NCBI RefSeq assembly: GCF_900101295.1
Contig: NZ_FOIL01000013.1
Span: 1-62,899 of the forward strand
Length of the DNA: 62,899 nt
Source: [Clostridium] aminophilum
Lineage (GTDB): Bacteria; Bacillota; Clostridia; Lachnospirales; Lachnospiraceae
Reading direction: 5' to 3'
Made by a program: the position numbers and the translations under genes. Shown piece by piece: positions 16,326 through 24,282 of this stretch; the stretch's first letter is position 1, and every line of letters begins with the position of its first letter. Below the pieces are notes generated by a model. The model had not been told where the DNA came from, ran no database searches, and worked only from the letters and a program-made list of their open reading frames with translations.

Positions 16326-17669
16326 TTACTGCTTTGCAGCGTCACCGATCAGGGCAACGTAGCCTGCGGTATCTGCCAGAGTTGCGCCGGATACGGAATC
16401 GACAGCCTTCTCGTTCTTTCCGAGGGCGATGGTCTCATCGATGGTCATTCCGTCGACAGCCTTCTGGATTGCATCATAGTTGTCATCAATGCGGGTGGTA
16501 GCTTTTGCGTGATCGGTCATCAGCTTGCTGTAGTAGTCTGCGCTTGCACGCTTGGAAGCAAGGACAACGTCGGCAGCATAGCCATCTGCAAAGTCTGCAT
16601 CGCTGTTCGGAACACCGACAACGGTGGATTCACCCTTCGGCATGAACTGGAACTCATCGATCCAGCTGAGGATAACCTTGGAGCCGTCGGTCAGAACTGC
16701 AGCGGTGGAGAAGCCCTTTGTACCGTGAGCAGCACCGATCTTAAAGTTCAGCTTCAGAGCGGAAGCATCGCCGTCAAATGCGACAGCCGGTGTCTTTTGC
16801 GCAGCCTTGGCCGCGTCTGCGATCGCCTGAAGATAACCGGCGGTATCAACGAGAGTCGCGCCGGATACTGCGTCAACAGCCTCTTTGCCCTTTGCGGCTG
16901 CGGCGTCGATCTCAGAGATGGTCTTGCCGGCTGCAAATGCCTGAATTGCATCATAGTTGTCGTCGATGCGGATGGTAGCCTTGGCGTGGTCGGTCATCAG
17001 CTTGCTGTAGTAGTCTGCGCTCTCACGCTTGGAGATGAGAACCTTGCCTTCTGCATATCCGGCACCGAAATCGCTGTCACTGTTCGGAACGGCAGTGATG
17101 CCCTCGGTTCCCTTATCGGTAAACTGATATTCATCAATGTAAGCGGCAACAATCTTGTCACCGGATACAACGGAGGTAACCTGTGCGAAGCACTTTGTGC
17201 CGTGAGCGGCTGCGAGAACCTGACCGATCTGAAGACCGCCCTCGACGTTGACTTCCTCTGCTTCTGCTTTTGGCTCTTCCGCAGCGGCAGTCTCTGCAGC
17301 AGTCTCCTGTGCAGCGGTCAGAGTCTCACCGAGCGCCTGAGCAGCAGCTTCCTTTACGGCTGTGCTGGTGATGGTTGCGCCGGATACGCCGTCGATATCA
17401 GCCTTCCCTGCGGTGCGGAGCTGTGTTGCGAGCTCAGCGAGTGCTGCGCCGCCGATTTCCGGAGTCTCCTTTTCACCGCTGATCTTAACGTCAACGATCG
17501 CACCGTTCTCTCTGGTAAGGGTTACGGTAACGTCACCGCCGAAACCTTTTGCTGTGCCGGTAAGAACCTCCTGGTTCGCCTTCTTCTGTGCATTGAGCTG
17601 GTTTCCTGCAAATGCGATGGCCGCACCGCAGAGAACCATTGCGGCCGCACCGATTACATGATTCTTCAT
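16326..17669 (-). CDS. Secreted FMN-binding protein with three possible flavinylation motifs
   Basis: A 447-residue exported protein with an N-terminal signal/anchor (residues 1-25). Residues 38-105 are a standard FMN_bind domain with the covalent-flavinylation motif DGVSGAT (Thr99), normally modified by ApbE. Two longer repeats follow (about 148-285 and 308-445). They share AHGTKGF, a PNSD-x-DF stretch, SADYYSKLMTDHAKAT and RIDDNYDAIQ, and each ends in the same kind of motif: DAVSGAT (Thr272) and DSVSGAT (Thr430). Multi-flavin proteins of this kind carry electrons outside the cell membrane. Start: ATG after AAAGGAAGG. No ApbE or Rnf/Ndh partner lies in this window. Confidence 0.88.
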   Translation of the reverse strand: MKNHVIGAAAMVLCGAAIAFAGNQLNAQKKANQEVLTGTAKGFGGDVTVTLTRENGAIVDVKISGEKETPEIGGAALAELATQLRTAGKADIDGVSGATITSTAVKEAAAQALGETLTAAQETAAETAAAEEPKAEAEEVNVEGGLQIGQVLAAAHGTKCFAQVTSVVSGDKIVAAYIDEYQFTDKGTEGITAVPNSDSDFGAGYAEGKVLISKRESADYYSKLMTDHAKATIRIDDNYDAIQAFAAGKTISEIDAAAAKGKEAVDAVSGATLVDTAGYLQAIADAAKAAQKTPAVAFDGDASALKLNFKIGAAHGTKGFSTAAVLTDGSKVILSWIDEFQFMPKGESTVVGVPNSDADFADGYAADVVLASKRASADYYSKLMTDHAKATTRIDDNYDAIQKAVDGMTIDETIALGKNEKAVDSVSGATLADTAGYVALIGDAAKQ

Positions 17670-18076
17670 TACAACCTTCCTTTCATCTTGTGAAATACAA
17701 ATAAGCCGGGGCCTGATCTATCGTCATCGGATATCCGGATGATGCTTCCAATGCAGAGGATATCCCTAAGAGTGCAGACCTTGGCGGTAGGATTTTATCA
17801 GATTTTATGCGGGATGTAAACATATGCGGTTCATTTTCACGCTTTGCCCTTTCTTTAGAACAATCCGGAGAGAAAATTTGAAAGTAGACTTTCAAACTTT
17901 GATTGACGGCTCAAATAGAAAAGCAAGCTTGTCTGCTTGAGCCTGGAGGACAAAAATATGGAAGAAAACAGAAAGAATGAATTCATTTCGGACAGTGGAC
18001 GGATAGTATATAATCTTTTTATCAAGGGAGACAGTATGTCTCCGGGAAAATGAGTTTAAGGTAAGGAGAGAGGATT
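17670..18076. other. Divergent spacer with hairpin and duplicated leader motif
   Basis: The spacer separates the minus-strand FMN-binding protein gene from mscS. GGCTCAA (17908-17914) and TTGAGCC (17938-17944) can form a hairpin just before a ribosome-binding site. The run CTTGAGCCTGGAGGACAAAA is shared with the leader of feoAB (201-219). A TATAAT at 18009-18014 may be the -10 box of mscS. No RNA family was recognised. Confidence 0.5.
17958..18053 (+). CDS. Possible 31-residue peptide, unknown
   Basis: An ATG directly follows the strong site GGAGGACAAAAAT and opens a 31-codon frame (MEENRKNEFISDSGRIVYNL...) that ends 23 bp before mscS. The leader up to this ATG is nearly identical to that of feoAB, including the ribosome-binding site. 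No family is recognised. It could be a leader peptide, a remnant of a gene once fused to this leader, or non-coding. Confidence 0.25.
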   Translation: MEENRKNEFISDSGRIVYNLFIKGDSMSPGK

Positions 18077-18901
18077 ATGGAGAAACTGTTTGAGATTTTT
18101 CCGGGAGGACAGGCCGGCGTATTCCGGCTGATTGGCGTGGGAATGACGGTGCTCATCACGCTTGCGGTACTGAAGATCAGCGATCAGGCACTTCAGCGCC
18201 TGGAGAGAAAGCGGGCGGGACTTCCGCACAAATTTCTGCACAGCTGCCTGAAGGGTGTCATTCTGGTGATTGGCCTTTTTGCGGTTTTATCGCAGTTTGA
18301 GCTCACAAGAGATTTCAGCACAACCATTCTTCAGAGTGGCTCTCTGATCATTGCGGTTGCCACCTTTGCAGCGCAGAAGACGCTGGGAAATGTGATCAGC
18401 GGCTTCTCCATCTCGGCGTCAAAGCCCTGCGACATCGGACAGAAGATCCGGGTGGTGTCCGGAGGGACCACCCTTGCGGAGGGGCTTGTCCGGGACATGA
18501 CGATGCGGCATGTGGTAATCGAGCAGTATGACGGACAGGCCTGCATTCTTCCCAACAGTGTGATCGACAGTTCGGTGATCGTGAACACAAACTATATCGA
18601 GAATGTGGGCAATTTCATGGAGTTCGAGATCGCCTTCGGGTCGGATGTGGAGAAGGCAAAAGCGATCATTCTGGAGGAATGCCGCAGAGAGCCTCTCCTG
18701 ATCGAAGTTGACCGGATCAGCGTTCTGGTCAACCGGCTGACGGCCAACGGAATCGTGCTGAAGTTCACCGCCAAGACAAAGGATCTGAATGACAGTTTCC
18801 GTGCGTGCAGCAATCTTCGCCAGCACGTGGTGGAAGCATTCGATAAAAACGGGATCGAGATCCCTTACCAGACCGTAACGGTGCTGAAGGATCGTGCCTG
18901 A
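18077..18901 (+). CDS. MscS-family small-conductance mechanosensitive channel
   Basis: A 274-residue membrane protein that releases solutes on hypo-osmotic shock. Two or three N-terminal helices lead into the pore helix region SGSLIIAVATFAAQKTLGNVISGFSI, the MscS hallmark; then the cytoplasmic beta domain (GQKIRVVSGG..., VVIEQYDGQACILPNSVI) and the C-terminal alpha/beta cage. Length and domain order are usual for a minimal MscS. The start follows AAGGAGAG. It appears to be a single-gene unit. The 298-bp spacer downstream is AT-rich and shows no gene. Confidence 0.94.
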   Translation: MEKLFEIFPGGQAGVFRLIGVGMTVLITLAVLKISDQALQRLERKRAGLPHKFLHSCLKGVILVIGLFAVLSQFELTRDFSTTILQSGSLIIAVATFAAQKTLGNVISGFSISASKPCDIGQKIRVVSGGTTLAEGLVRDMTMRHVVIEQYDGQACILPNSVIDSSVIVNTNYIENVGNFMEFEIAFGSDVEKAKAIILEECRREPLLIEVDRISVLVNRLTANGIVLKFTAKTKDLNDSFRACSNLRQHVVEAFDKNGIEIPYQTVTVLKDRA

Positions 18902-19199
18902 CAGAGGAGATGGAAGCGAACGAGCCGACGACCGTTCTGCACCAGCACCGGTTTTGGTTCACAATATGCAGATACGAGCATAATCATAAAAAAAACACAA
19001 TAAGAATAAAATGAGAAAATAGCGGTGATTTATGTGCATTATAATGAAAGAAAGATGGAATAACGGCGGATATTTATGATATTGTGCGAAAAAAATTACA
19101 TATAATGTCGAACAATTGAAAGATAAAAATGCAAATGCTACTATATTTAATAATGTATTGCTATAAAATGGATATTTAGAAAAACATAAACAATTCTGA

Positions 19200-21026
19200 A
19201 TGACAGCGGGTGAAAAGATGATCAGGCGCGGACAAGGGATAATGGCCTGGTTTTGGTATGCTGTTCCGATTATGCTGACGCTTCTGCTTCAGGTCAGCGG
19301 TGTCATGAATACGGCGGAGAACACTCTGGAGGATCGTTTTTTTCAGACGGGAAGCAGAGTCTCTCCGGAAATCTACGTGATCGGTATTGATGAAGAATCT
19401 TTGGCGTATTATGGAGCGTTTCATCAGTGGGGAAGAGAAAAAATTGCGGAGATGGTGCGCTATCTGACAAGGGACGAAGCATCAAAACCGGCGGTGATTG
19501 CGATCGATGTCGGCTTCTATGGACAAAAGGAAGCGGATTCCGACCGCGAACTGACGGAGGCGGTAAGAGATGCCGGCAATGTTGTGCTCGTTTCGGCAGC
19601 AGCATTTGGCACGGTTCTTCGCGATGAGCCGAACGGAACATTCTCCGGCAAAAATCAGGTTATCTTGTTTGATGAGCCGTTTCCGGCTCTGAAGCAGGCA
19701 GCTAGGGCTATCGGTCATTCCAATGTTCAGACGGATTCGGACGGCTTCGTCCGTCATGCTGCCGGGGATCTGACTTTTTCCGGAACAAACTATCCGTCTT
19801 TTGCGTATCAGATCTATGCACAGTACACGGGACAGAGAGACCGGGACTTTGCCAGAAAAGACAAGGGCTTCTACATACGGTATGCGGGGAAACCGCATGA
19901 TTACTATGGAGCGGTCGGGGCAGGATGCTCATTCCGCAAGGTTCTGAGCGGAGAGTATCCGTCGGAGGCATTTGCCGGCAATATTGTCCTGATCGGTGCG
20001 TATGCGTCCGGAATGCAGGATCAGTATTTTACGTCAGTCAGCCACGGGACACCGATGTACGGTGTTGAGATTCAGGCAAACATTGTCCAGCAGCTTCTGG
20101 ACAATGCGGACGTTCGGGAAATGGCGCAGGATATGCGGATCTTCCTGACGATGGCGGTCGGGATTCTGACCGGAGCGTTCCTTATTTTTCTGAGAACCAG
20201 GATTTCCATCGGACTGAGTGTATTTGGCGCGGTGTGCTATCTTCTCGGAATCCGGATTCTGTACAGGGAAAACTTGGTGATCTGTCCGGTGTTCTATGTT
20301 CCGCTGGTGGTGACCATGCTTGTCATCGGCCACATTGCGGTCCGCTATTTTGCGGTATATCGGGAGAAGAAAAAAATGATCGCCGATTACGGCAGATACC
20401 TCTCACCGGAGATCGCGGCAGCCATCGCGGATACCGGCAATGTTCCGTTTTCGCTGGGTGGGCGGAAAAAGGATATTGCGGTTCTGTTCGTCGACATCCG
20501 GAATTTTACAACTCTGTCGGAGGAATTTCGACCGGAAAAAGTGGTGGAAATGCTGAACCGGTACCTCGGAATCACGACGGACGGTATTCTCCGGAATAAG
20601 GGTACGGTGGACAAATTTATCGGCGATGCGACGATGGGACTCTTTAACGCTCCGTTGGATCTTGAGGATTATACGTACCGTGCGGTGTGCGCGGGACTCT
20701 ATATGGCGGAGCAGTCGGGACGGCTCAAAAACGGTCTTCCGGACGAGATGAAAGGGAGAGTCGGTTTTGGGATCGGCATCAACTGCGGAGAAGCCATCGT
20801 CGGAAATATCGGGACGGATTTCCGGATGGAGTATACTGCCATCGGGGATACGGTGAACACTGCGGCGCGCCTGGAGGGTCAGGCCGGAGCCGGGGAGGTG
20901 ATCATCAGCCGGGAAGTGTATGACCGGGTTTGCAGCCGCATTGAGTGTGAGGACCGCGGTATGGTTCGACTCAAGGGAAAGACGGAGGCAGTTCACATTT
21001 ACCGGGCCCTGCGTGTGAAGGAGTGA
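19200..21026 (+). CDS. CHASE2-domain adenylate cyclase (class III)
   Basis: A 608-residue membrane signalling enzyme. After one N-terminal helix (about 14-32) an extracytoplasmic CHASE2 sensor spans about 35-310; three helices follow (about 315-385); the cyclase domain occupies about 420-600. Metal-binding aspartates are in FVDIRNFTTL and FIGDATMGLF. The purine-specifying Lys in GTVDKFIGD and Asp in AIGDTVNTAARLEG fit adenylate rather than guanylate cyclase, and the transition-state Asn/Arg are present. The start is uncertain: the ATG at 19218 is an alternative and neither has a strong site. A FecR lipoprotein follows 168 bp later, a recurrent partner of CHASE2 cyclases. Confidence 0.93.
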   Translation: MTAGEKMIRRGQGIMAWFWYAVPIMLTLLLQVSGVMNTAENTLEDRFFQTGSRVSPEIYVIGIDEESLAYYGAFHQWGREKIAEMVRYLTRDEASKPAVIAIDVGFYGQKEADSDRELTEAVRDAGNVVLVSAAAFGTVLRDEPNGTFSGKNQVILFDEPFPALKQAARAIGHSNVQTDSDGFVRHAAGDLTFSGTNYPSFAYQIYAQYTGQRDRDFARKDKGFYIRYAGKPHDYYGAVGAGCSFRKVLSGEYPSEAFAGNIVLIGAYASGMQDQYFTSVSHGTPMYGVEIQANIVQQLLDNADVREMAQDMRIFLTMAVGILTGAFLIFLRTRISIGLSVFGAVCYLLGIRILYRENLVICPVFYVPLVVTMLVIGHIAVRYFAVYREKKKMIADYGRYLSPEIAAAIADTGNVPFSLGGRKKDIAVLFVDIRNFTTLSEEFRPEKVVEMLNRYLGITTDGILRNKGTVDKFIGDATMGLFNAPLDLEDYTYRAVCAGLYMAEQSGRLKNGLPDEMKGRVGFGIGINCGEAIVGNIGTDFRMEYTAIGDTVNTAARLEGQAGAGEVIISREVYDRVCSRIECEDRGMVRLKGKTEAVHIYRALRVKE

Positions 21027-21194
21027 AAGCGCCGGAGGGTGACGAAACGGTGCGGATTGTCTGCACCGGAGAAATGCAGCAATACACATAAAGGTATTGT
21101 TCTGGCAGCTGTGCGGAATGCGGGGGGCTGCAGAGGATGTACGGTGAAAAAGTACGCCATGACGCGCTGCTGACTGGGAAAGAATAGTGGAAAA

Positions 21195-23555
21195 ATGTTG
21201 GGTGGAAAAATAAAAATAAGAGCCGCAGTTCTTCTGATCTGCGGCGTTTTGATGCTGAATTCGGCGGCAGGGTGTGCCGGACCGAATCAAGGCAGTCAGG
21301 CAACTGCTTCGAGTGAGCAGGTGGATCAGACCAATGCGAGAACCGCGGTGATCGTTCAGATGAAAACGGCTGACGGAAAGGCGCCGGGCGTCGAGATCCG
21401 GCGGAACGGTGAAGCCATCCGCGGATATGTGGGAATGCGCCTTGAGATAGGTGATGTCGTAAAGACTGACCGGAATACGGTAGTATATCTCCGGATCGAT
21501 GAAGATAAGAATCTGCGGCTTTCTGCGGATTCTTCCGTGTCGGTGACCGAGGCCGGAAGGGACCGGATCCGGATTCAGGTGGAAGTGGGAGAGCTTTTTG
21601 TCAATGTTGAGAATAAGCTGGAAGATCACGAGAAGATGGAATTCAGTGCCGGATCGACGACTATGAGCATTCGGGGAACATCCCTGGATATCGGATACAC
21701 CGATGAGGACGGTCTTCTTCTGATGGTGACGGACGGTCATGTTACCGTGACGGAAGACGGATCGGAGCGTGAGACCGTGATGAACGGCGGCCAGATGACG
21801 GAAGTGGAGCCGGACGACCGGACCGGCGAGATCCGGGTGGAGGATTTTGAAATCGATGAGCTGCCGGAAAATGTTCTGGCGGAGCTGAAGACGGATGAGA
21901 CGCTCCGGGAACGCGTCCTCTCATCCATGGCCCGGACCGGCGGAAAAACGTCGGAAGATCTGCGGAATGCGTTGAATCAGAGGCTTAGTTCCGTGAACGG
22001 ATATGATTTCGGGGAAAACTTCATCGGCTGCGCGCAATCCGTATGGGAGAAGAAAACGTCCGGAAAGTCGGGACACGGAACAGATACGGAATCAAGAAAT
22101 GAATTTGCCAGAGACATCGGCGGCCGATCGGCGGAAGGACGGAGAGAAAACGGAACGCAGGAGACCGCAGCAGATGTGCCGGCATTTACGCCGGGAACGT
22201 CGGAAGAGAGCCATGCCGGAGAACATTTGACTTCCATTCCGCTGAGCGATCCGAACAGGATCAGAGAAGAGAACGGAAAAGCTGTGAAATATGTCAGAAC
22301 CGGCGCCGGCGGAACCGGAAAGAGTTCATCGTCAGGGGACGGCGATGGCTCCGGCCGGAGGACGGAAACGCAGGCAGCGGCTCCGGTCGGCGAAAAGACG
22401 GAGAGCGGATCGGGGGCAAAGCCATCCGAGGATCCGGAAAAATGGGATGAAGAAAATGGTCCCTCAGCCGGAGAGACTCCGGCGAACAGCGGAAGTGCGT
22501 CCGGCGGAGTTTCCGCTCCGGGGAGAGGCAGCAGCGCAGGCGGCGGAGTTTCCGCTCCGGGGAGAGGCAGCAGCGCAGGCGGCGGAACTTCCCCGAACGG
22601 AGGAGGCAGCAGCGCAGGCGACGGAACTTCCCCGAACGGAGGAGGCAACAGCGCGTCCGGCGGAACTTCCCCGATCGGCGGGAACAGCTCCACCGGAGAA
22701 GACGGTTCGCGCGGAGAATCGGCAGATCCGGGGTACTCCATTGACCGGAACAAGAATGTCAAGGTCTATGGAGAGAATGTCAATGTACGGGAACTGATTG
22801 AGTTTATGCGGGAGAAGCATGCGGTCAGTATGACTTACCCGGGAGGCCGTCTGGAGGGCTGGCCGGAAGACTCTGATTTTTATAAGGCGGTCAATGACGG
22901 ACATACCTATAATCACGCTGTGAGCTTCCATGACCGCACGTATGATATTGAGTACAGCGATGAAGGTATGCAGATATGGTTCCCGGATGTGGATGGGGTA
23001 TACGATGAGATCGGTGACTTCGAGGATCGCACAACCGCGAATAACAACGCGCTGTATAACGGATTGCTGACCTCGCATATCGCGGCTCCGGCGGGATATG
23101 CCGCAAGGAATGCGATGAATCTTCTGTCAGGGATAGAGAAAGAAACTTCTCCGGCTGAAGCGGGAGAACCGGATGCGGGCAGGACGGCCGCCGAGAATGC
23201 GGCGGATGGCGGAGATACGGAGCTTTCAAATGATGGAGATGCCGCGACGCCGGATCTCCGGCAGGACGAACATACCGCGGACGGCGGAAATGAATCCGCA
23301 GACAGCGGAAATGAGCCCGCAGACGGCGGGATTGAATCCGCAGACAGAGAAAATGAATCCGCGGACGGCGGAAATGAGCCCACAGACGGCGGAAATGAGC
23401 CCGCAGACGGCGGGAATACAGATCCGGAACGATCGGACGAAGACGGTTCGGCGGGATCCGGCTTTGCTGCGGCGGGAAACGGCCGTTCTGACAACAACGA
23501 TGATCACGAGGCAGAGAACGCATCCGCGGATACCGGTGAGCGTATGCCGGGCTGA
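21195..23555 (+). CDS. FecR-domain lipoprotein with repetitive linkers
   Basis: A 786-residue surface protein with a lipoprotein signal (SAAGC, Cys27). Residues about 45-215 are a FecR-type domain (GDVVKTDRNTVVYLRI, GELFVNVENKL, SIRGTSLDIGYT, VTDGHVTV), which senses or scaffolds extracytoplasmic signals. Then come a Ser/Gly/Glu-rich linker with five 13-residue repeats (about 437-501), a unique region of about 130 residues (IDRNKNVKVYGENVNVRELI to AARNAMNLLSGIE) that matches nothing I know, and a tail of seven-residue NE(S/P)ADGG repeats. It follows the CHASE2 cyclase and is probably its input partner. The start site is weak. Confidence 0.85.
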   Translation: MLGGKIKIRAAVLLICGVLMLNSAAGCAGPNQGSQATASSEQVDQTNARTAVIVQMKTADGKAPGVEIRRNGEAIRGYVGMRLEIGDVVKTDRNTVVYLRIDEDKNLRLSADSSVSVTEAGRDRIRIQVEVGELFVNVENKLEDHEKMEFSAGSTTMSIRGTSLDIGYTDEDGLLLMVTDGHVTVTEDGSERETVMNGGQMTEVEPDDRTGEIRVEDFEIDELPENVLAELKTDETLRERVLSSMARTGGKTSEDLRNALNQRLSSVNGYDFGENFIGCAQSVWEKKTSGKSGHGTDTESRNEFARDIGGRSAEGRRENGTQETAADVPAFTPGTSEESHAGEHLTSIPLSDPNRIREENGKAVKYVRTGAGGTGKSSSSGDGDGSGRRTETQAAAPVGEKTESGSGAKPSEDPEKWDEENGPSAGETPANSGSASGGVSAPGRGSSAGGGVSAPGRGSSAGGGTSPNGGGSSAGDGTSPNGGGNSASGGTSPIGGNSSTGEDGSRGESADPGYSIDRNKNVKVYGENVNVRELIEFMREKHAVSMTYPGGRLEGWPEDSDFYKAVNDGHTYNHAVSFHDRTYDIEYSDEGMQIWFPDVDGVYDEIGDFEDRTTANNNALYNGLLTSHIAAPAGYAARNAMNLLSGIEKETSPAEAGEPDAGRTAAENAADGGDTELSNDGDAATPDLRQDEHTADGGNESADSGNEPADGGIESADRENESADGGNEPTDGGNEPADGGNTDPERSDEDGSAGSGFAAAGNGRSDNNDDHEAENASADTGERMPG
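22503..22697 (+). repeat. Five 39-bp in-frame tandem repeats in the FecR lipoprotein
   Basis: The units encode GGVSAPGRGSSAG twice, then GGTSPNGGGSSAG, DGTSPNGGGNSAS and GGTSPIGGNSSTG. The first two DNA units are identical, indicating recent duplication. They make a flexible, probably extended spacer. Confidence 0.9.
23285..23418 (+). repeat. 21-bp in-frame tandem repeats in the FecR lipoprotein tail
   Basis: About six units encode variants of GNEPADG/GNESADS. They form an acidic C-terminal tail. The unit is three helical codon heptads in DNA terms (21 bp), so copy number can change without a frameshift. Confidence 0.85.
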
Positions 23556-23608
23556 AACGCCGGTAACGGGAAAAACATGAAAAAACGACTTTTGTAACTA
23601 TTGTTCAG

Positions 23609-23649
23609 TGGTCAGACCATTGACAAGCGCATCACGGTGTTCTAATATA
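23609..23649 (+). promoter_or_regulatory. Promoter with GntR/FadR-type operator upstream of lrgAB
   Basis: TTGACA (23620-23625), an 18-bp spacer and TAATAT (23644-23649). The palindrome TGGTCAGACCA (23609-23619) abuts the -35 box; TGGT-N3-ACCA is the core recognised by FadR/PdhR-type GntR regulators. No regulator gene of that family is in this window. Confidence 0.6.
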
Positions 23650-23673
23650 TCAGACTGTGAAATGCACATTCCA

Positions 23674-23707
23674 TCGGGAACGCGCACTCGCGCGTTCCCG
23701 ATTTTTA
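23674..23707 (+). terminator. Terminator between the 23.6-kb promoter and lrgA
   Basis: ATCGGGAACGCGC and GCGCGTTCCCGAT pair perfectly around ACTC and are followed by TTTT. It begins about 20 bases after the predicted start site of the promoter at 23620-23649, so it would yield a transcript of only about 50 bases unless read through. Confidence 0.85.
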
Positions 23708-23709
23708 TG

Positions 23710-23750
23710 TTTCAGGGGAGCCGAAGTCCGCTTGCGGACTTTGTTCTCAT
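23710..23750 (+). repeat. Terminator-trailing hairpin repeat, copy 4 (3' module only)
   Basis: TTTCAGGGGAGCCGAAGTCC followed by the closing AAGTCCGCTTGCGGACTTTG hairpin and TTCTC, as in copies 2 and 6. The 5' palindrome is reduced to TTTCA. It sits immediately after the terminator T-run. Confidence 0.75.
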
Positions 23751-23877
23751 TAAGAAAGTTCTTCGTTTTTTTTATGACACATGAGGCGGAAATTCCGCTC
23801 AGCCACGGGAGAAATATGTCGCAGAAGCCGGACGGGATTTGCCGGTCTGCGAACTCTGTTCTGATGGAGGAAATGGT

Positions 23878-24282
23878 ATGAAGTACATGAAACAGTTCGG
23901 CTTTATCCTCGCGACAACGTGTATCGGCGAATTTCTGCATTATTTTATCCCGCTGTCCATTCCCGGGTCGATCTATGGCCTTGTCCTGATGTTTATCCTT
24001 CTGATGCTGCATGTGATTCCTCTGGATGACGTGAAAGAGACGGCGGAGTTTCTGATCGAGATCATGCCGGTCATGTTTATCCCGGCCGCGGTAGGTCTTC
24101 TGGAGTCCTGGGAGCAGCTTCGGCCGATTGTCGTTCCGGTTCTTGTGATCACGGTATTTTCCACCTTCCTTGTCATGGTGGTAACCGGTAAAGTGACGCA
24201 GTTTGTAATACATCGGATGCACACGGAGCATAAATCCTCCCAGAAAACAAAGTCGGGAAAGAGTGAGGTATGTCATGAATGA
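23878..24282 (+). CDS. lrgA: LrgA/CidA-family membrane protein
   Basis: A 134-residue protein with four membrane helices and the LrgA/CidA signature: an early ATTCIGEFLHYFIPLSIPGS and IYGLVLMFILLML, then a cluster FIPAAVGLLESWEQLRP. With LrgB it forms a holin-like complex, in several bacteria shown or proposed to move pyruvate or related metabolites. The ATG at 23878 follows TGGAGG at 7 bp. It overlaps lrgB by 8 bp, so translation is coupled. A promoter with a GntR-type operator lies about 230 bp upstream, beyond a terminator. Confidence 0.92.
   Translation: MKYMKQFGFILATTCIGEFLHYFIPLSIPGSIYGLVLMFILLMLHVIPLDDVKETAEFLIEIMPVMFIPAAVGLLESWEQLRPIVVPVLVITVFSTFLVMVVTGKVTQFVIHRMHTEHKSSQKTKSGKSEVCHE

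Noticed and set aside
16263-17693. 476-codon open frame on the plus strand opposite the FMN-binding protein
   Set aside because: The minus-strand frame has a signal peptide, SGAT motifs, a good ribosome-binding site and a terminator; the plus-strand frame has none of these.
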